Source: Macrotrachela quadricornifera
Taxonomy: Eukaryota; Rotifera; Eurotatoria; Philodinida; Philodinidae
Reading direction: 5' to 3'
Length of the DNA stretch: 64,000 bases
Assembly (NCBI GenBank): GCA_022393335.1
Contig: JAJEKB010021277.1
Coordinates: forward strand, 836,581-900,580
Position 1 is the first letter of the stretch. The number at the start of each line of letters is the position of its first letter. Both the position numbers and the translations under genes were made by a program. Below the pieces are notes generated by a model that saw only the letters and a program-made list of their open reading frames with translations, was not told where the DNA came from and did not search any database. Below are positions 25,539-36,899 of the stretch, in pieces.

Positions 25539-26447
25539 ATTAGAACTAATGACAGGAACGAACATTTTCAACATTTTTAATTATTCATGATGCTTTGAGT
25601 GTTGCGCAATGCTTCTGATTTATTGCTAATAGCTTGTACAACAGGGCACAAACCTATTATATTTCTGTATCTTCATTTATATCTTATTCACGTTGATTTT
25701 GATTGTCACTTACCAACAAGTCTCGATTTCAACGACTGAAAATTTCTCTTGCTCTTACTTCATTGAAATAGAATCAGAAAGTATCTAACAAACGTCGATC
25801 TATTCAACTAGAGCAGTGGAACAAGATGTAGATCAATGATTATGACGATCGTAAATAACCGTATATTAGCGATTATGATACTATGAAACGAATTGTTAAT
25901 GTCATTTTATTAAATATTTCGTATTCATAAAGAATTATTATTAATGAAACAAGCATATCTGAATCTTGGAAGATTTTCATTGATCTATCATCAGAGTAAT
26001 ATTCATAGTTTACAGTTATTTGAATATCTATACTTTTTATCGTTTTCCAGGCATATACAATTATTTTCCAGTAAAAGCGCATATAAAATTAATGCTGAAT
26101 CAATTGACTAAAAACATACATGTCGATCAAGTTGCAGAAAGAGTAGGAAATTTGACGATATCTCAGTATTATAGTTGTATTAGTGTCACTTGACATTTCC
26201 AAATTTTATGTTGTTTATATCTCTGTACAAAAAGCTTAAATTCAAGAATGGAGAAGAACCAAACATTCAGTATATATATTAGCCTTTTACACGTAAAAAT
26301 ATGTAAGAATAGAATATCGTTTATGACAATTAAAAGTCGTCAAACATTCTTGACACACTCACATGAAGCATTGCTGTCAGCCTGAAACAATTCTTCGATC
26401 AGTGAAAATGACCCATTGATTTTTAGAAAAAATCTTATGTATGACCA
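25539..26447. other. non-coding stretch
   Basis: No supported gene, repeat or RNA gene seen. Confidence 0.4.
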
Positions 26448-26452
26448 TAATG

Positions 26453-27383
26453 TACAGGGTGTTTCATAAATTTTGAGGCTCGACAAAATTCGTATATACG
26501 AACACATAGAACAATATCTAATCATTATGTTTCTATATCATCTTCGAGTACTCGTGATGGCCTTTCCAATGATATATAATTGAATAGCATCCTCCCTTAT
26601 AATAATAAAAATCTAAACACGAGAATGTGATAATAAAATTTTCGAAATCGACAAAATAGAATGCAGGGCTTATCAAAACGTTGGTAACATTCTTTTATTT
26701 CGCGCATATCTCGATGTAAATAAATGATAAGATCTTGAATTTTTTCTTAAAAGATGCAACATGAAAAGATCTACAAAAAGTATCTAAATAAATAGATACT
26801 AACTTGTTCCAATGGCATAGTTCATACTCAAGATGAAGAACCCTAATGATGGTGCTACTTTCCATCGGATTAAGTATGAGAGAAAAATATTTCGAAGACT
26901 TTTTTGTTTTACAATTGAGAACTGTTTGCACACATTTTGTAGAGCTTTTTATAATGCATCTTTTAGAATAAAACTCATAAACTTACCTTATTCTCAAGAT
27001 GAGATATATGCAAAATAAAAAAGTCTTCGAAATATTTTTTATTATATTCACTACCACCCTTATGAAGCTTGTTTATTTTGACACATTTGTAAAGCTTTTC
27101 ACATCGAATCTTTTAAATACAAATTCAAAATTTGTATTATTCATCTACACCAAGGTATGTACAAGATACATCCTATATCATACTAATCGATTCTGAAACT
27201 TTTATCGTCACATACTTATGTTTATATTTTTATTATTATAAGGGAGGATGCTATTCAATTATATATCATTGGAAAGACTATTATGAATACTCGAAGATGA
27301 TATAGAAACATAATGGTTAGAAATTGCTTTGTGTTCGTATACACAAACTTTGTCGAGCCTCAAAACTTATAAAACACCCTGTA
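26453..27383. mobile_element. 931-bp TIR element with TACAGGGTGTTT ends
   Basis: The left end TACAGGGTGTTTCATAA and right end TTATAAAACACCCTGTA start inverted repeats that extend ~170 bp, including TTTTGAGGCTCGACAAA and AAGGGAGGATGCTATTCAAT. A 5-bp duplication TAATG flanks it (26448-26452, 27384-27388). The interior has three diverged blocks sharing a CATTTTGTA(G/A)AGCTTTT..GCATCTTTTAAAA theme, in both orientations, that translate to look-alike short ORFs. No transposase is visible, so it is non-autonomous. Confidence 0.8.
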
Positions 27384-27388
27384 TAATG

Positions 27389-28320
27389 TAATCAAAAAGT
27401 TCTGTCACTTCGAATTATTTATTCATAAAGAAAACATTTTGCTAATCTTTTTACATTAAATGCTCGAAGAAGTTCCCTGATGTTCAATACAAAGTTTTAT
27501 CCTTTCAATCCACCTCTGAAATGTCTTTCGGCGTGTAGTTTCTACTTTTTGGCCGTGAGAACGACAAAAACTTCAGTTTCTGAGCGTGAATGGGTCACAA
27601 TCGCGGTTTCCAATTGAGCGTTTAAACGCGTTGTTCTGAACTCTTGTCTGCTCGGATAAGCTACTCGTTTGATGCAGACATTACTATTATCAGAGCCTTA
27701 ATTCCAAGATTTGATCTAGATTCTGACAAAAAAAAAACGGTAAAATCACAATAGAATTCTCTCCTATAAACTTCAGAACATCATTAATAGGATTTTAAGT
27801 AATAAACAGGATCTTGTTCTACTTAGAAAAATTCTAAAAACAGAAGTCATTAGGATTGAAAACAGAATTTTCAATAAAACTTTTCTATAAAGATGAAAGT
27901 GAATAGCTCTAATTGTTATGCAATTCTGATCAATAATACTAAAATTAATGTGTCTCCACAAGTAACGATCACGCTATTGAAGGTGAAAAGTAAATAAAAG
28001 AAAAAGAATCAATAGTATAACACACTTTTATTGCGTATTCTCTATCCACGTCGTAAGAAATTATAAATGCTTCTTTTATACACGTCATACACGTGTTTAT
28101 CGAGCATATAATATTCTTGTTTATTCTACTAGTCGCTTATGAATGGTAAGTAGAATCACATTATGTGACGAAATTGGATAGGTATTTTTTGAATCCATTT
28201 CTATTCATTTTGACCATGTAAGACAGCTTTATTTAGTGTTATTTTCAAGGATAAGTTTCAACAAAAACAAAATTTCTTTCTGTAAGTCTAATTCTATTGT
28301 ATACTCATCATAGGTTAACA
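27389..28320. other. non-coding stretch with possible transposase scrap
   Basis: On the minus strand around 27560-27450 a short frame reads TFQRWIERIKLCIEHQG, which weakly recalls the C-terminal helix of mariner transposases. Nothing else supports it. The rest is AT-rich without a gene. Confidence 0.3.
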
Positions 28321-28707
28321 TGGACGAACAAGTAGAAAAAGATTTCAATTTTGAGAAATTCGATGATCAAAGTACATTTACTATATTTGAAATCTTTTTT
28401 TTTTGATAATTTAGAGTTTTCGATTGTTGTTCAAAATTGAAGAGAGTAGAATATAAGTTTCATTGTAATAATCTAAATCTATTCCATCAATATAGGATCA
28501 GTTACAGGACTAAATTGATTTTCAATATTACATGAGAAGATTTCCATATTATTTCGCTTTCTTACTGATTGAGACATTGTCACATATTGGTTGGCAGATA
28601 AATCCAAACTCTGCATTACAATATTGTTATATATTTTCCTTCTCAATTTACTATCAATGAGAATTCCTGATGTTACATTTCATCATGTTTTGTTTGTTTG
28701 TTGAAGA

Positions 28708-29172
28708 ATGTTTTCAAACGAAAATTATGTTAATTGTGACTTGAAACCAATTGAAACAACAAACTCTCCTTGGTTATATGAATACAACGAGGATTTTACC
28801 CAAAAATATCCATTAGCTGATGGTAAATGGATGCAATTCTATCACAAATCTGAATTGAATACTATATGGGACCTTGCCAAAGCCAAATTTCGTGCTGGAA
28901 AATTGGAAGGAATAGAATCCATGAAAGTGTCAACAGTTTGGGATAATCGAAATGCCAATAACTCTTCTGATGGAGTGATCATATTCTATTGTGGACCATC
29001 AGAAGACGAGGAAAAAGTAATGCAATATGGATGCAAGCTTTTAGAAGAGATTGCCTATAGGAATCCGTCAGGATGGATGTTATACAAATCAGATGAACAA
29101 ACGGCAGTCGAAACAACAGCTACAGGAGAAGAGAAAAATTATTTGTATAGATTACAGTGTCCAAAAAGTTGA
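28708..29172 (+). CDS. uncharacterised 154-aa protein
   Basis: An intact ORF of clear coding character. It has PWLYEYNEDF near residue 22, a PLADGKWMQFY motif near 35, an SMKVST strand near 71, GVIIFYCGPSEDEEK near 89 and GWMLYKSDEQTAVETTATGE near 119. It is rich in Trp and Tyr with no signal peptide, transmembrane helix or Cys cluster, so it is probably a soluble cytosolic alpha/beta protein. I do not recognise a named family. An upstream ATG at 28321 opens a short acidic frame (MDEQVEKDFNFEKFDD) with a possible donor. TTGAAG just before 28708 could be an acceptor, but the phase did not resolve, so the simple ATG at 28708 is used. It ends TGA at 29170-29172, followed by AATAAA-like sequence. 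Confidence 0.65.
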   Translation: MFSNENYVNCDLKPIETTNSPWLYEYNEDFTQKYPLADGKWMQFYHKSELNTIWDLAKAKFRAGKLEGIESMKVSTVWDNRNANNSSDGVIIFYCGPSEDEEKVMQYGCKLLEEIAYRNPSGWMLYKSDEQTAVETTATGEEKNYLYRLQCPKS

Positions 29173-29686
29173 AATAAATGTTCTGAATTATCAATTTAGA
29201 TTACATTTACTTTTTTTCTAAAATTATTCCTAAAAAATACAGAACATGATGTAAATTCATTCAGTTTTTGTTTAGCTTCGAATATAAACAGATGTGAATC
29301 ATTTTGTTATAGACAATGTAACGACAAAATCTAAAGATATTTTTTCTATTTAAGAAAAAATGACAATGAGTTTTTTTTCTAATGTCATATCATTGTAAAT
29401 AGTCATATTTACAATAATATATTATTTTATTAAATTAATAAAGATCTAATTTTTCTACTGCTTTCTTGTGATAGACTGACGTTGACAGAATCCTGTGGCA
29501 CTGATTGCATTTTAAATCGTATAGTGATTTTTACTAATAACAAATTACATTTGAATGTAGACAGTGCACTCAATGGACTAAACTTAACGGTATTTTTTTT
29601 GCAAGATGATCAAGAGAACAGATAATAGGGGAGCAGGATTTTATTGTAATGCTTTCTTTCGATTGAATATATCACATAGTGATACA
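29173..29686. other. intergenic stretch between convergent genes
   Basis: Holds the 3' ends of the 154-aa gene (plus) and the kinase pseudogene (minus). Nothing else seen. Confidence 0.4.
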
Positions 29687-30649
29687 CTATTGACTCAGAT
29701 TTATTTGATATACATCTTTTTTTTTTAAATTTTCAATTGCCAGCTGAAGCGAAGTACGAGTTGATTCAATCTCTTCTGAATTATTTTGTTTTATGAAGTA
29801 TATCAAATAGCCAACTAATGTGATTACTGTATGATAATCAAGTTGTTGATTGAAATCTTTATCAACTGATGAATTCTCTATGTCATTATAACCTCGAATT
29901 AATGATTCAACATCTAACTCTTCTTCATTCATTTTAAAAATAGCAAAATCTATCGTTATAGGTCCACCTTGCATATCACCAAAATCAATAATACCTGTTA
30001 TATGTAAATTTCCATCTACAAACCAATGTTCATGTGTATAATCACCATGACATAGAACTGGTTGACAACATCCATAATTAATCATAAATAGATCATGACA
30101 TTTCATAATGAAATTAAAATCTTCTTCACTAAAACCAATATCTAATAAATATTGTTTGTCTTCAATTCTATCTTTGATTGATGATTTCATATAATCAGTC
30201 CAAGAATTAAAATCCCATTGATAATTATGATTCAAACGCCAATAATCATTAACTTTGATTGAATGAATTTGTTTTAATATAGCACCAGCTTGTTCTAAAA
30301 CATGAGCAATATCTTTTTCACTTTTTCTAATACCATTATATCTTGTAATTCATTATTAATCAGTTCTTTTCCTACAAAATAACACTTGTGGTACAGGTAC
30401 ATCATGTGCACAACATTCGTTTAGTGCCCATGCTTCTTGATTATAGAGAACATCGCCAAAACGATGTATTTTTAAAATAATATGTTCATTATTGTCTATT
30501 GTTACATCATATACTTCACTATCATTACCTTCAATGATTCGTTGTTTATCTTTCATATATTGACCAGTTGCTTTAACGATTAAACTATTAATTATTTCAT
30601 CAGATACTGAAATAAATTGAGATTGTCGTTGTTTCATAAAATCAACCAT
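29687..30649 (-). pseudogene. APH-like (aminoglycoside phosphotransferase fold) kinase, frameshifted
   Basis: Start at ATG 30649 (MVDFMKQRQSQF). The N-lobe has the nucleotide-binding strand and Lys region (DSEVYDVTIDNNEHIILKIH), then PVPQVLF as in APH-fold kinases. The C-lobe has the catalytic loop HGDYTHEHWFVD and the metal site IIDFGDMQGGP. Between 30375 and 30300 the reading frame is lost: the natural continuation (GKELINNELQDIMVLEKV) is in another frame, and the frame then changes again into EKDIAHVLEQAGAILKQIH. Two indels are therefore needed to join the lobes, so the gene is a pseudogene or carries assembly errors. The usual catalytic-loop Asn (HGDxxxxN) is His here. Proteins of this fold phosphorylate small molecules; the substrate is unknown. 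The type is common in bacteria, and bdelloids may have acquired it by transfer. Confidence 0.7.
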
Positions 30650-30675
30650 AATACTTCTGAAATAGAAAGATGCCA

Positions 30676-30897
30676 CTAAGAAGACTTTATATTGGTAACT
30701 GTTTCGAAGGTATGCATAAAATAGCAACGAAGTATTACACTACGTAACATTACTGTATTTAGCTGTTCATATTTCGATAAATGTTCGTTGTCTTTTTTCA
30801 CTTTTTTTCTAGAATAATACCTTCTTCTTTTAAAAAGATTTGTTATCAATAAGAGCATCAATATTACGAAAGAAAACAAAGAGATAATATGAGTCAT
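30676..30897 (-). CDS. possible small membrane-anchored ORF upstream of the kinase
   Basis: 73 codons. Residues ~4-21 are strongly hydrophobic (ISLFSFVILMLLLITNLF) followed by KRRRYYSRKKVKK, a good transmembrane/stop-transfer pattern. The rest has no motif. It may be a chance ORF, or an upstream exon of the kinase region. Low certainty. Confidence 0.2.
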   Translation of the reverse strand: MTHIISLFSFVILMLLLITNLFKRRRYYSRKKVKKDNEHLSKYEQLNTVMLRSVILRCYFMHTFETVTNIKSS

Positions 30898-31551
30898 ATT
30901 TATTGCATAAGAAATAAAAAATTGATGTAATGATTGATAATATTTTGTAGAGTAGTCAAATCAATAAAGCACTAGCTATGAAGATGTGATATATGAACTA
31001 GAATATTTTTTTTAATATTTTATTCCGTAGTTTGTATATACAGTTAATCAATCAGATAAATGAACATAGAATGTCATGGAAGTTTTACTGAATAAGACCA
31101 TAGATTTTTCGCATACTCAATAAATAGTTCGCACTTCATATCAGATATACACTACTAACCTTTGTCACAGTATTATATTGATTTGATAGACACCAATTAT
31201 AAAAGAACTATGTTGAATACTCTTGTCATTTGAGATTAAAAGTCGTCTTTGTATAAACATTCGATCTGTGTCTATAAGATGAATATATCGAATTTATTAT
31301 GTAACATTGAAGATCTCTTGAACAGTCTCTAAAAAACAAAAAGAATTTCGTAACATGCATTCTGTAATGTTCGATTCATTCAGACATCATCAATCATACA
31401 CCAAATTTTGCTTCATCATGCTTTCTTATGCATGCCATGATGATGGCAGCAATTTGTTTGTTGTTTAGCATTTGTTCGTTTCTGCCGTACTTGAAGAACG
31501 ATAGATGCGTATATATAAGCATCCACATGAATGTATGTTTTGCTATTTCAC
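30898..31551. other. intergenic stretch between divergent genes
   Basis: AT-rich, presumably holding the promoters of the kinase pseudogene (minus) and the cyclotransferase-like gene (plus). No specific site recognised. Confidence 0.35.
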
Positions 31552-32565
31552 ATGGGTGACTCGACACATCGTTTGAATTCATCATTGAGTGATGCAAATT
31601 TCAAACTTTCATGTGCAAATGTTTTGGATAAACTTGTTCATCTTGATCAAATATCAATCAATTCAATTCTTGAATACAACAATCTACAACAACCACAGAT
31701 TGTTCTACCAGATGGTCGTCTATTCATATGGTATCTAGCCATTGGCAGTATGAATAATCCCATTTCATTGCATCTGCGTGATTTAAGTCCAATTATTTCC
31801 TATCCGGCCATATGTCCTAATCATCAAATAGTATTTCGAGGCGTTGGTGGAATGGCTGATATTGAACCTTGTTTAGGAGTCAACTTTCACGGTGTTGTTC
31901 ATCTACTTTCTGACGATCAAATGGCTCGTTTAGATAAAATGGAAAGTGGTTATCGTCGAGTTATAGTTGATGTTCTTGACTATCAAAATGAATCTCATCT
32001 TGTCTATGCTTACAAAATGGATTTAAACAATCAACCTAAGAGTCTTCCGTCAGAACGTTACTTAGACATAATTGTTAAAGGATGTGAATATTACAATGTT
32101 CAGCCTGAATACATTAATCGATTGAAACAAGAACAAGCAGTAACACCTCGAAAACAACCTCATACATTTCAAGGATTCACTGATATTCCTTCAAATGTAT
32201 TTTATTCTGTCGATGAACTGGCACGACATAATGGAAATGATCCAACACTTCCATTATGGATTTGTGTGAATGGTAAGATTCTAGAATACAATGGAATACC
32301 AGCCACGGATCATCCTGATTACGAACAGCAACGACGCTTTTATTCATTTTTCCAACCACTTTATGGTGGAAAAGAAGTCGATCATGGTGTAGCCAAAGGA
32401 CTCTATGAACCGTTGTATAAACTGCCTTTAACTGAGGAAGATTTAAGTGATGAACATCGAGCTATGATAGAAGACACTTTTTTCAATATGGTATCCAAGA
32501 GTTCACATCAAAAAGACTATTGGAAGCCTATCGGACGAATTCTTCGAAGAGGTGAAAAATATTGA
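31552..32565 (+). CDS. gamma-glutamylcyclotransferase-like protein with possible cytochrome-b5-like C-terminal domain
   Basis: 337 aa, single exon, from ATG 31552; the frame is also open upstream, but this Met starts the conserved-looking region. Residues 57-145 follow the AIG2/GGCT fold: WYLAIGSMNNP (60-70) as the substrate-binding YGSN-type loop, FRGVGGMADIEP, NFHGVVHLLSDDQ, and LDKMESGYRR, where E131 is the expected catalytic acid. Such enzymes release 5-oxoproline from gamma-glutamyl peptides or amines. Residues ~217-300 (YSVDELARHNG..PLWICVNGKILEYNG..HPDYE) resemble the start of a cytochrome-b5/MAPR-type domain (ELA.HNG, I.VNGK, HP), but the heme ligands are not clear. Probably cytosolic. 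The fold assignment for the N-half is good; the b5-like call is tentative. Confidence 0.7.
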   Translation: MGDSTHRLNSSLSDANFKLSCANVLDKLVHLDQISINSILEYNNLQQPQIVLPDGRLFIWYLAIGSMNNPISLHLRDLSPIISYPAICPNHQIVFRGVGGMADIEPCLGVNFHGVVHLLSDDQMARLDKMESGYRRVIVDVLDYQNESHLVYAYKMDLNNQPKSLPSERYLDIIVKGCEYYNVQPEYINRLKQEQAVTPRKQPHTFQGFTDIPSNVFYSVDELARHNGNDPTLPLWICVNGKILEYNGIPATDHPDYEQQRRFYSFFQPLYGGKEVDHGVAKGLYEPLYKLPLTEEDLSDEHRAMIEDTFFNMVSKSSHQKDYWKPIGRILRRGEKY

Positions 32566-33077
32566 TTGTCTGATGTTTAGTACATTCATGTATTATTCTA
32601 TCCAAAATAGAATACAAATCATCATTTTTTTTTGCATAGCTTTCGCTAAGTATAAGATAGCATCCACACATTTCTTCCTGGAAAATATGTGCCTTTGTAG
32701 TTTATTTTTGAAACCTTGAAGAATAAAAAATCAAATCAGACTAATTGTCATGATAGATTTTTTACACACAATGTATTTTGTAGAAATACATCAAATTTGA
32801 AATGTACATACAAAAACTTCAAAAGATCTATGTTACTATTTACATACACCCTCAAATAAAATCTACCAGGCTTAAATTTTGTTATTTTCATAGCAAAAAA
32901 TCAATATCATATAATATATCAAATAATGACACCATAAATATATTCTGTATTTGTTAAAATAAAGTCCAGTGTTGATTATACTAAAAAAAAGAAACGAATT
33001 TGTCAAAACTGTAAAATCGACTTTTTAAAAAAAAATGTCTGTATAAGAAAAAATGAGATTTGCCCTTCAAATAAAGT
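32566..33077. other. intergenic stretch between convergent genes
   Basis: No gene or repeat recognised. Confidence 0.4.
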
Positions 33078-35969
33078 TTATGGATTAGCGAGATTGAATA
33101 TATCAGTTGAAGAAAGTTCTCTTGAATATAATGTAAATTCATCTATATATCCAATATACTGTCCCATCTGAATAACCTTAGTGGTACAATAATATGTGCC
33201 ATTAAGAGATGAACCAAGTGTTGTAATAACAGGAACGCCAGCACTTATGAATTCAAAAGCACTTACACCAGAACCATATTGAGTTCCATTAATCCATAGA
33301 TGAAGACCATTTAATAATGAATAAGTAATCGCTATATGTGTCCAGACATTCGATGCAACGGTAGGACCGATAATACTAACAATAGTTGAATTCCAACTTT
33401 GTACACTAATAGCACTTGTATTTGTAAAACCTAAAAAGGATAAGCACCATCCATTACCTGATGTGAATTGTGAAATATGAATAATTGTCCCATGTGTAAC
33501 TACTATTGGTTTAATCCAAATTGAAAATGAATATGATTGACTACTAGTACCTAATAAAACAAGTCCTGTAGCGTGAACATATGATTGATTATTTGATAAA
33601 TCTAAACATTGATTAACTCGACCAGATATTGAATATTGATAATTTTCACCTGTTCCATTAATACCTAATGGACCATTATCAAGAAGATTATTATCAAAGT
33701 TATAAGATACTGTTAGGGTTGCATCACGAAGAACTTCTGTTGCACTAAAATAAATATATATATACTTTAATTCGACTAATTTCTCATATTATTAATAAAT
33801 ATTTTTTTTACGTTTTTGCACGAGAAAAGTAAGCTATTTGATCAACATAACCATTCCAATAATTATTAGGAAAGTTAACGCCATTTGTACCAATAGTTAA
33901 ATCACCTTTCGAACCTTTATATGGTCCTTTTGGACTTCCAGATACATCAAGTATTCCATTAACATATACATATTGTGTCAAATTTGCATAATCATAAATA
34001 TATGCCATCTAAAATAGATTTTTATTTTTAAAAATATATTATATTTTTAAATAATTCATACATGATACCATTGACCAGAATAAAGTGTTATATTTCCTTG
34101 AATATCATCATCATAAAAGCCCAGATAGATTTTTTGATTTCGAACAATAATATGGAGTGAATGATCTAATGTATTATTTTCAAATTGACCAAATACAGCA
34201 TTATCAGAATAAGATCCATTTATATTTGTATTACGAAATGACATAGCATAGACCCATGCAACAAGAGAAAATGATGTATAAGCCATATTAAGAAACGGTG
34301 GAGAATAAATAACTACAGATTGATTAAATGCACTATTAAGATACAGACATGTTCCATATCCATTAATACCTGGAGAATGATACGTTGGATTATTTAATCC
34401 AACACCGGGATAATTACTGTAAAAATCTTGAAGATTATTATCAAATTTCCATAATATTCTAACAGCTATATTGAAAAATAAAGTATTTAGAAAAAAAAAT
34501 CTTTTCACTTGTTTTCTTACGTGTTTGACAATAAGATCCAGTCCAAACATCAGTTATACATTGACATGTATTATTAGCAATACAAGTTCCACCATTTAAA
34601 CAACTAGGAGTACAATTGACTAAAACAAAAATCAAATTTTAAATAAACTAGTCAATCATATAATGATGATCCCCGTTTCGAAACTTATTCCGATTGCTTT
34701 TATAAGAGGAAAACAAGGATCAAAATTATTTTTTTTCACGTTGTGAGACGGTTTCTTTTTTGTTCTCTACGCATCTTCTTCTGTTAAGTTAAGAAATAGA
34801 AACAATTCGACAGATTTTTAAAAAATATTTACAGAATGAATAAATTTTCACATATTGTCTGATAAAAGAGAGGAGTTCTATTCATCCTTAGAAAACTATT
34901 CAAACTCACAAGTTCTTGTTGTTGTTGTTGTGGTTGTCGTTGTTGTTGTATGTTGTGTTAATAGAGCAAAAGTAACTGCAATAATAATAGTTCCAATAAG
35001 AAGCGCAGCAAGAGAAAATATAAATATATAAAGACATGAACAAGGACAACGACCATTTTTCAAATGTTTTTGTCTAAATTTAATGAAATTTGAATAAATT
35101 AATAAAAACTAAAATTGACTAACTTTTGTCGTTTTTTCATCTTTGAATTTGTATCAGTTTTATTTGTAGAAATAAATGGTTCGGAATGAGTCTCATTCGT
35201 CTAATATTAATCGAAAGATAAAAGAAAGTTTGAAATAAATAAATTACCATTATACCACTATGACTATTATAATTAATACTCTAAAAAAAAGATTCTTAAT
35301 CTTATTAAAATTAACAATTAACCTGAATATTAGATGTTTTTGTGTTTTCTGTTGAATATTCTCGTTTTGGATTAATTATTATGCTTGATTTTATAGAATT
35401 TTTATTATTTTCTTGTAAATTTTTGTTTGAATCATTGTTATACCAGCTATTTCCACTTAACTATCAAAGTAAATAAAGACAGATTAGAATAATATTTCAT
35501 TCACAATCATATTGTGAAAACTTGAAATATTCGAGCTTAATTTTTGTCTAATACCTCAGAGATATTATCAGAAAATGTAATCATTTCTGATCTTTCAAAT
35601 AATTTTTCTTTGGAAAATCCTTGATTTAATTCATCATTATGATAATCTGTAGTCGAAATAGGTAGAATCTATATGAATATTAAAAAAATTCTAATTAAAA
35701 AAAAATGTAAAATCTTATACATCAAACCGAATTATTTTTGTAATTAATTGATTTTTGAATATTAGTATGATCATTTCTTGATATATGATTAATATCAAAT
35801 GGTTTAACTTGTTTTCTTGTTTTTCCATAATGCTAAATTGAATAATCTTATAAAAATATTTTTTTATTTTAAATAAATTTACTTGTTTTTTTGATTGATG
35901 TTGAGAAATTCTTAATACCTGAGGCATTGGTAATAAATCATTTTTTATTTTCTGTTTTTTATGTCTCAT
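33078..35969 (-). CDS. single-pass membrane protein with EGF-like and two LamG-like domains (11 exons)
   Basis: Exons (minus): 35969-35883, 35832-35728, 35668-35555, 35460-35323, 35280-35248, 35200-35124, 35073-34910, 34619-34521, 34465-34062, 34008-33812, 33744-33078. They give 2085 nt, 694 aa, with every intron GT-AG and the phases matching. The N-terminal ~185 residues are polar, Asn/Ser/Lys-rich and presumably cytoplasmic. Exon 7 has a Cys-rich juxtamembrane patch (CPCSCLY), a ~24-residue transmembrane helix (IFIFSLAALLIGTIIIAVTF) and a Thr stretch. Exon 8 is one EGF-like module (six Cys, CLNGGTC..CQC). Exons 9-10 encode a first LamG/concanavalin-like jelly roll (ILWKFDNN.., FSLVAWVYAM, WNGYVDQIAYFSR). 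Exon 11 encodes a second (YNFDNNLLD, FSFSIWIKP, YIGYIDEFTLYSREL). Topology is type II, as for adhesion or carbohydrate-binding surface receptors. The ligand is unknown. Confidence 0.85.
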
Positions 35970-36599
35970 CAGTTTACTTCAAATTTTCTACTAATATAAA
36001 TATAAAATGTATATAACTATTTTCAAAGAATATTTCTTTATGTCCAATGTTGCAAATGAAATGCATAAATTATGTTAAAAATAAATAGAAAAAAAAACTT
36101 CATTACGCAGGTAGAATATTAAATTATAATAAAACATCGTTTTAATGGTTTCTTTTCAATATCTATATTTCTTACGAACTGAATATCTGTTTTTTTAATT
36201 AAAATATTCATATATAGTGTCGATTAGTGATAATCATCAAATAAAATAATTATTCTTTGCTATGAAATACAAGACAATATAGAAAAAAAACTTGCTTATA
36301 TATGCTTCTTCAATTTCTAGTCTTTTTATCAGAGACCTTTTAAGTGGCCTGTGAGTAAATCAAAAATTACAATTAATAATGATCCATCGATGTCTCTGCT
36401 AGATTTTATAAAGAAAAAAGAATTTTTTTAAACGAGGCTTTTTGAAATTTTGAGGAATTTACAAGAAATCACTTGATTTTCTAGAAAAAAGTCATATTTG
36501 AACACTTCTAGTTTTCATCGATTACTACAACTGATAAATTCACATCAATGATATCCTGTAGTGAGACATTTAAGCCTTTCCCTACTTATTAATGATTTT
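35970..36599. other. non-coding stretch
   Basis: Promoter side of the EGF/LamG gene. No other feature seen. Confidence 0.35.
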
Positions 36600-36689
36600 T
36601 GATTATATTATAGAGATAACTGACACTTGTATTAGTTATCCAATAGATTCGAAGCGATAGAAACTTTTTCAATACTGTGATCGCTTCTT

Positions 36690-36855
36690 CTAATATTTGA
36701 ACTTCTCAATCGGTTGTTTGTTAGTAAGTACTTTCGTAAGATATTCGACATCTGAATCATGCAAAAGATTATTTCCAAGAAATAGAATCTTTATATTTCT
36801 ATTCTTGTTCAGACCATCAAATAGGATCAAAATATCAACTACGGTAATTTGAGTA
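36690..36855 (-). pseudogene. leucine-rich-repeat gene fragment
   Basis: One minus-strand frame reads VVDILILFDGLNKNR, then NIKILFLGNNLLHDSDVEYL, then TKVLTNKQPIEKFKY and a stop. This is one ribonuclease-inhibitor-type LRR unit with its flanking half-repeats. The next frame continues with LEEAITVLKK-like sequence after a shift. No complete gene surrounds it, so it is a relic related to the LRR genes at 38.3-42.2 kb. Confidence 0.55.
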
Positions 36856-36899
36856 TTCTATATTAGTATAACTAAGCTGAAGAAGATATGTGAGTTCTA

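Noticed and set aside
25064..25580. Two overlapping ORFs (84 and 164 aa) inside the hAT-like element
   Set aside because: They span a non-autonomous element and include its GC-rich terminal repeats; the weak hAT-dimerisation resemblance is not convincing.
26695..27196. Small ORFs with look-alike peptides (TFCRAFYNASF, TFCRSFHVASF)
   Set aside because: The similarity comes from internal DNA repeats of the TIR element in both orientations, not from conserved protein.
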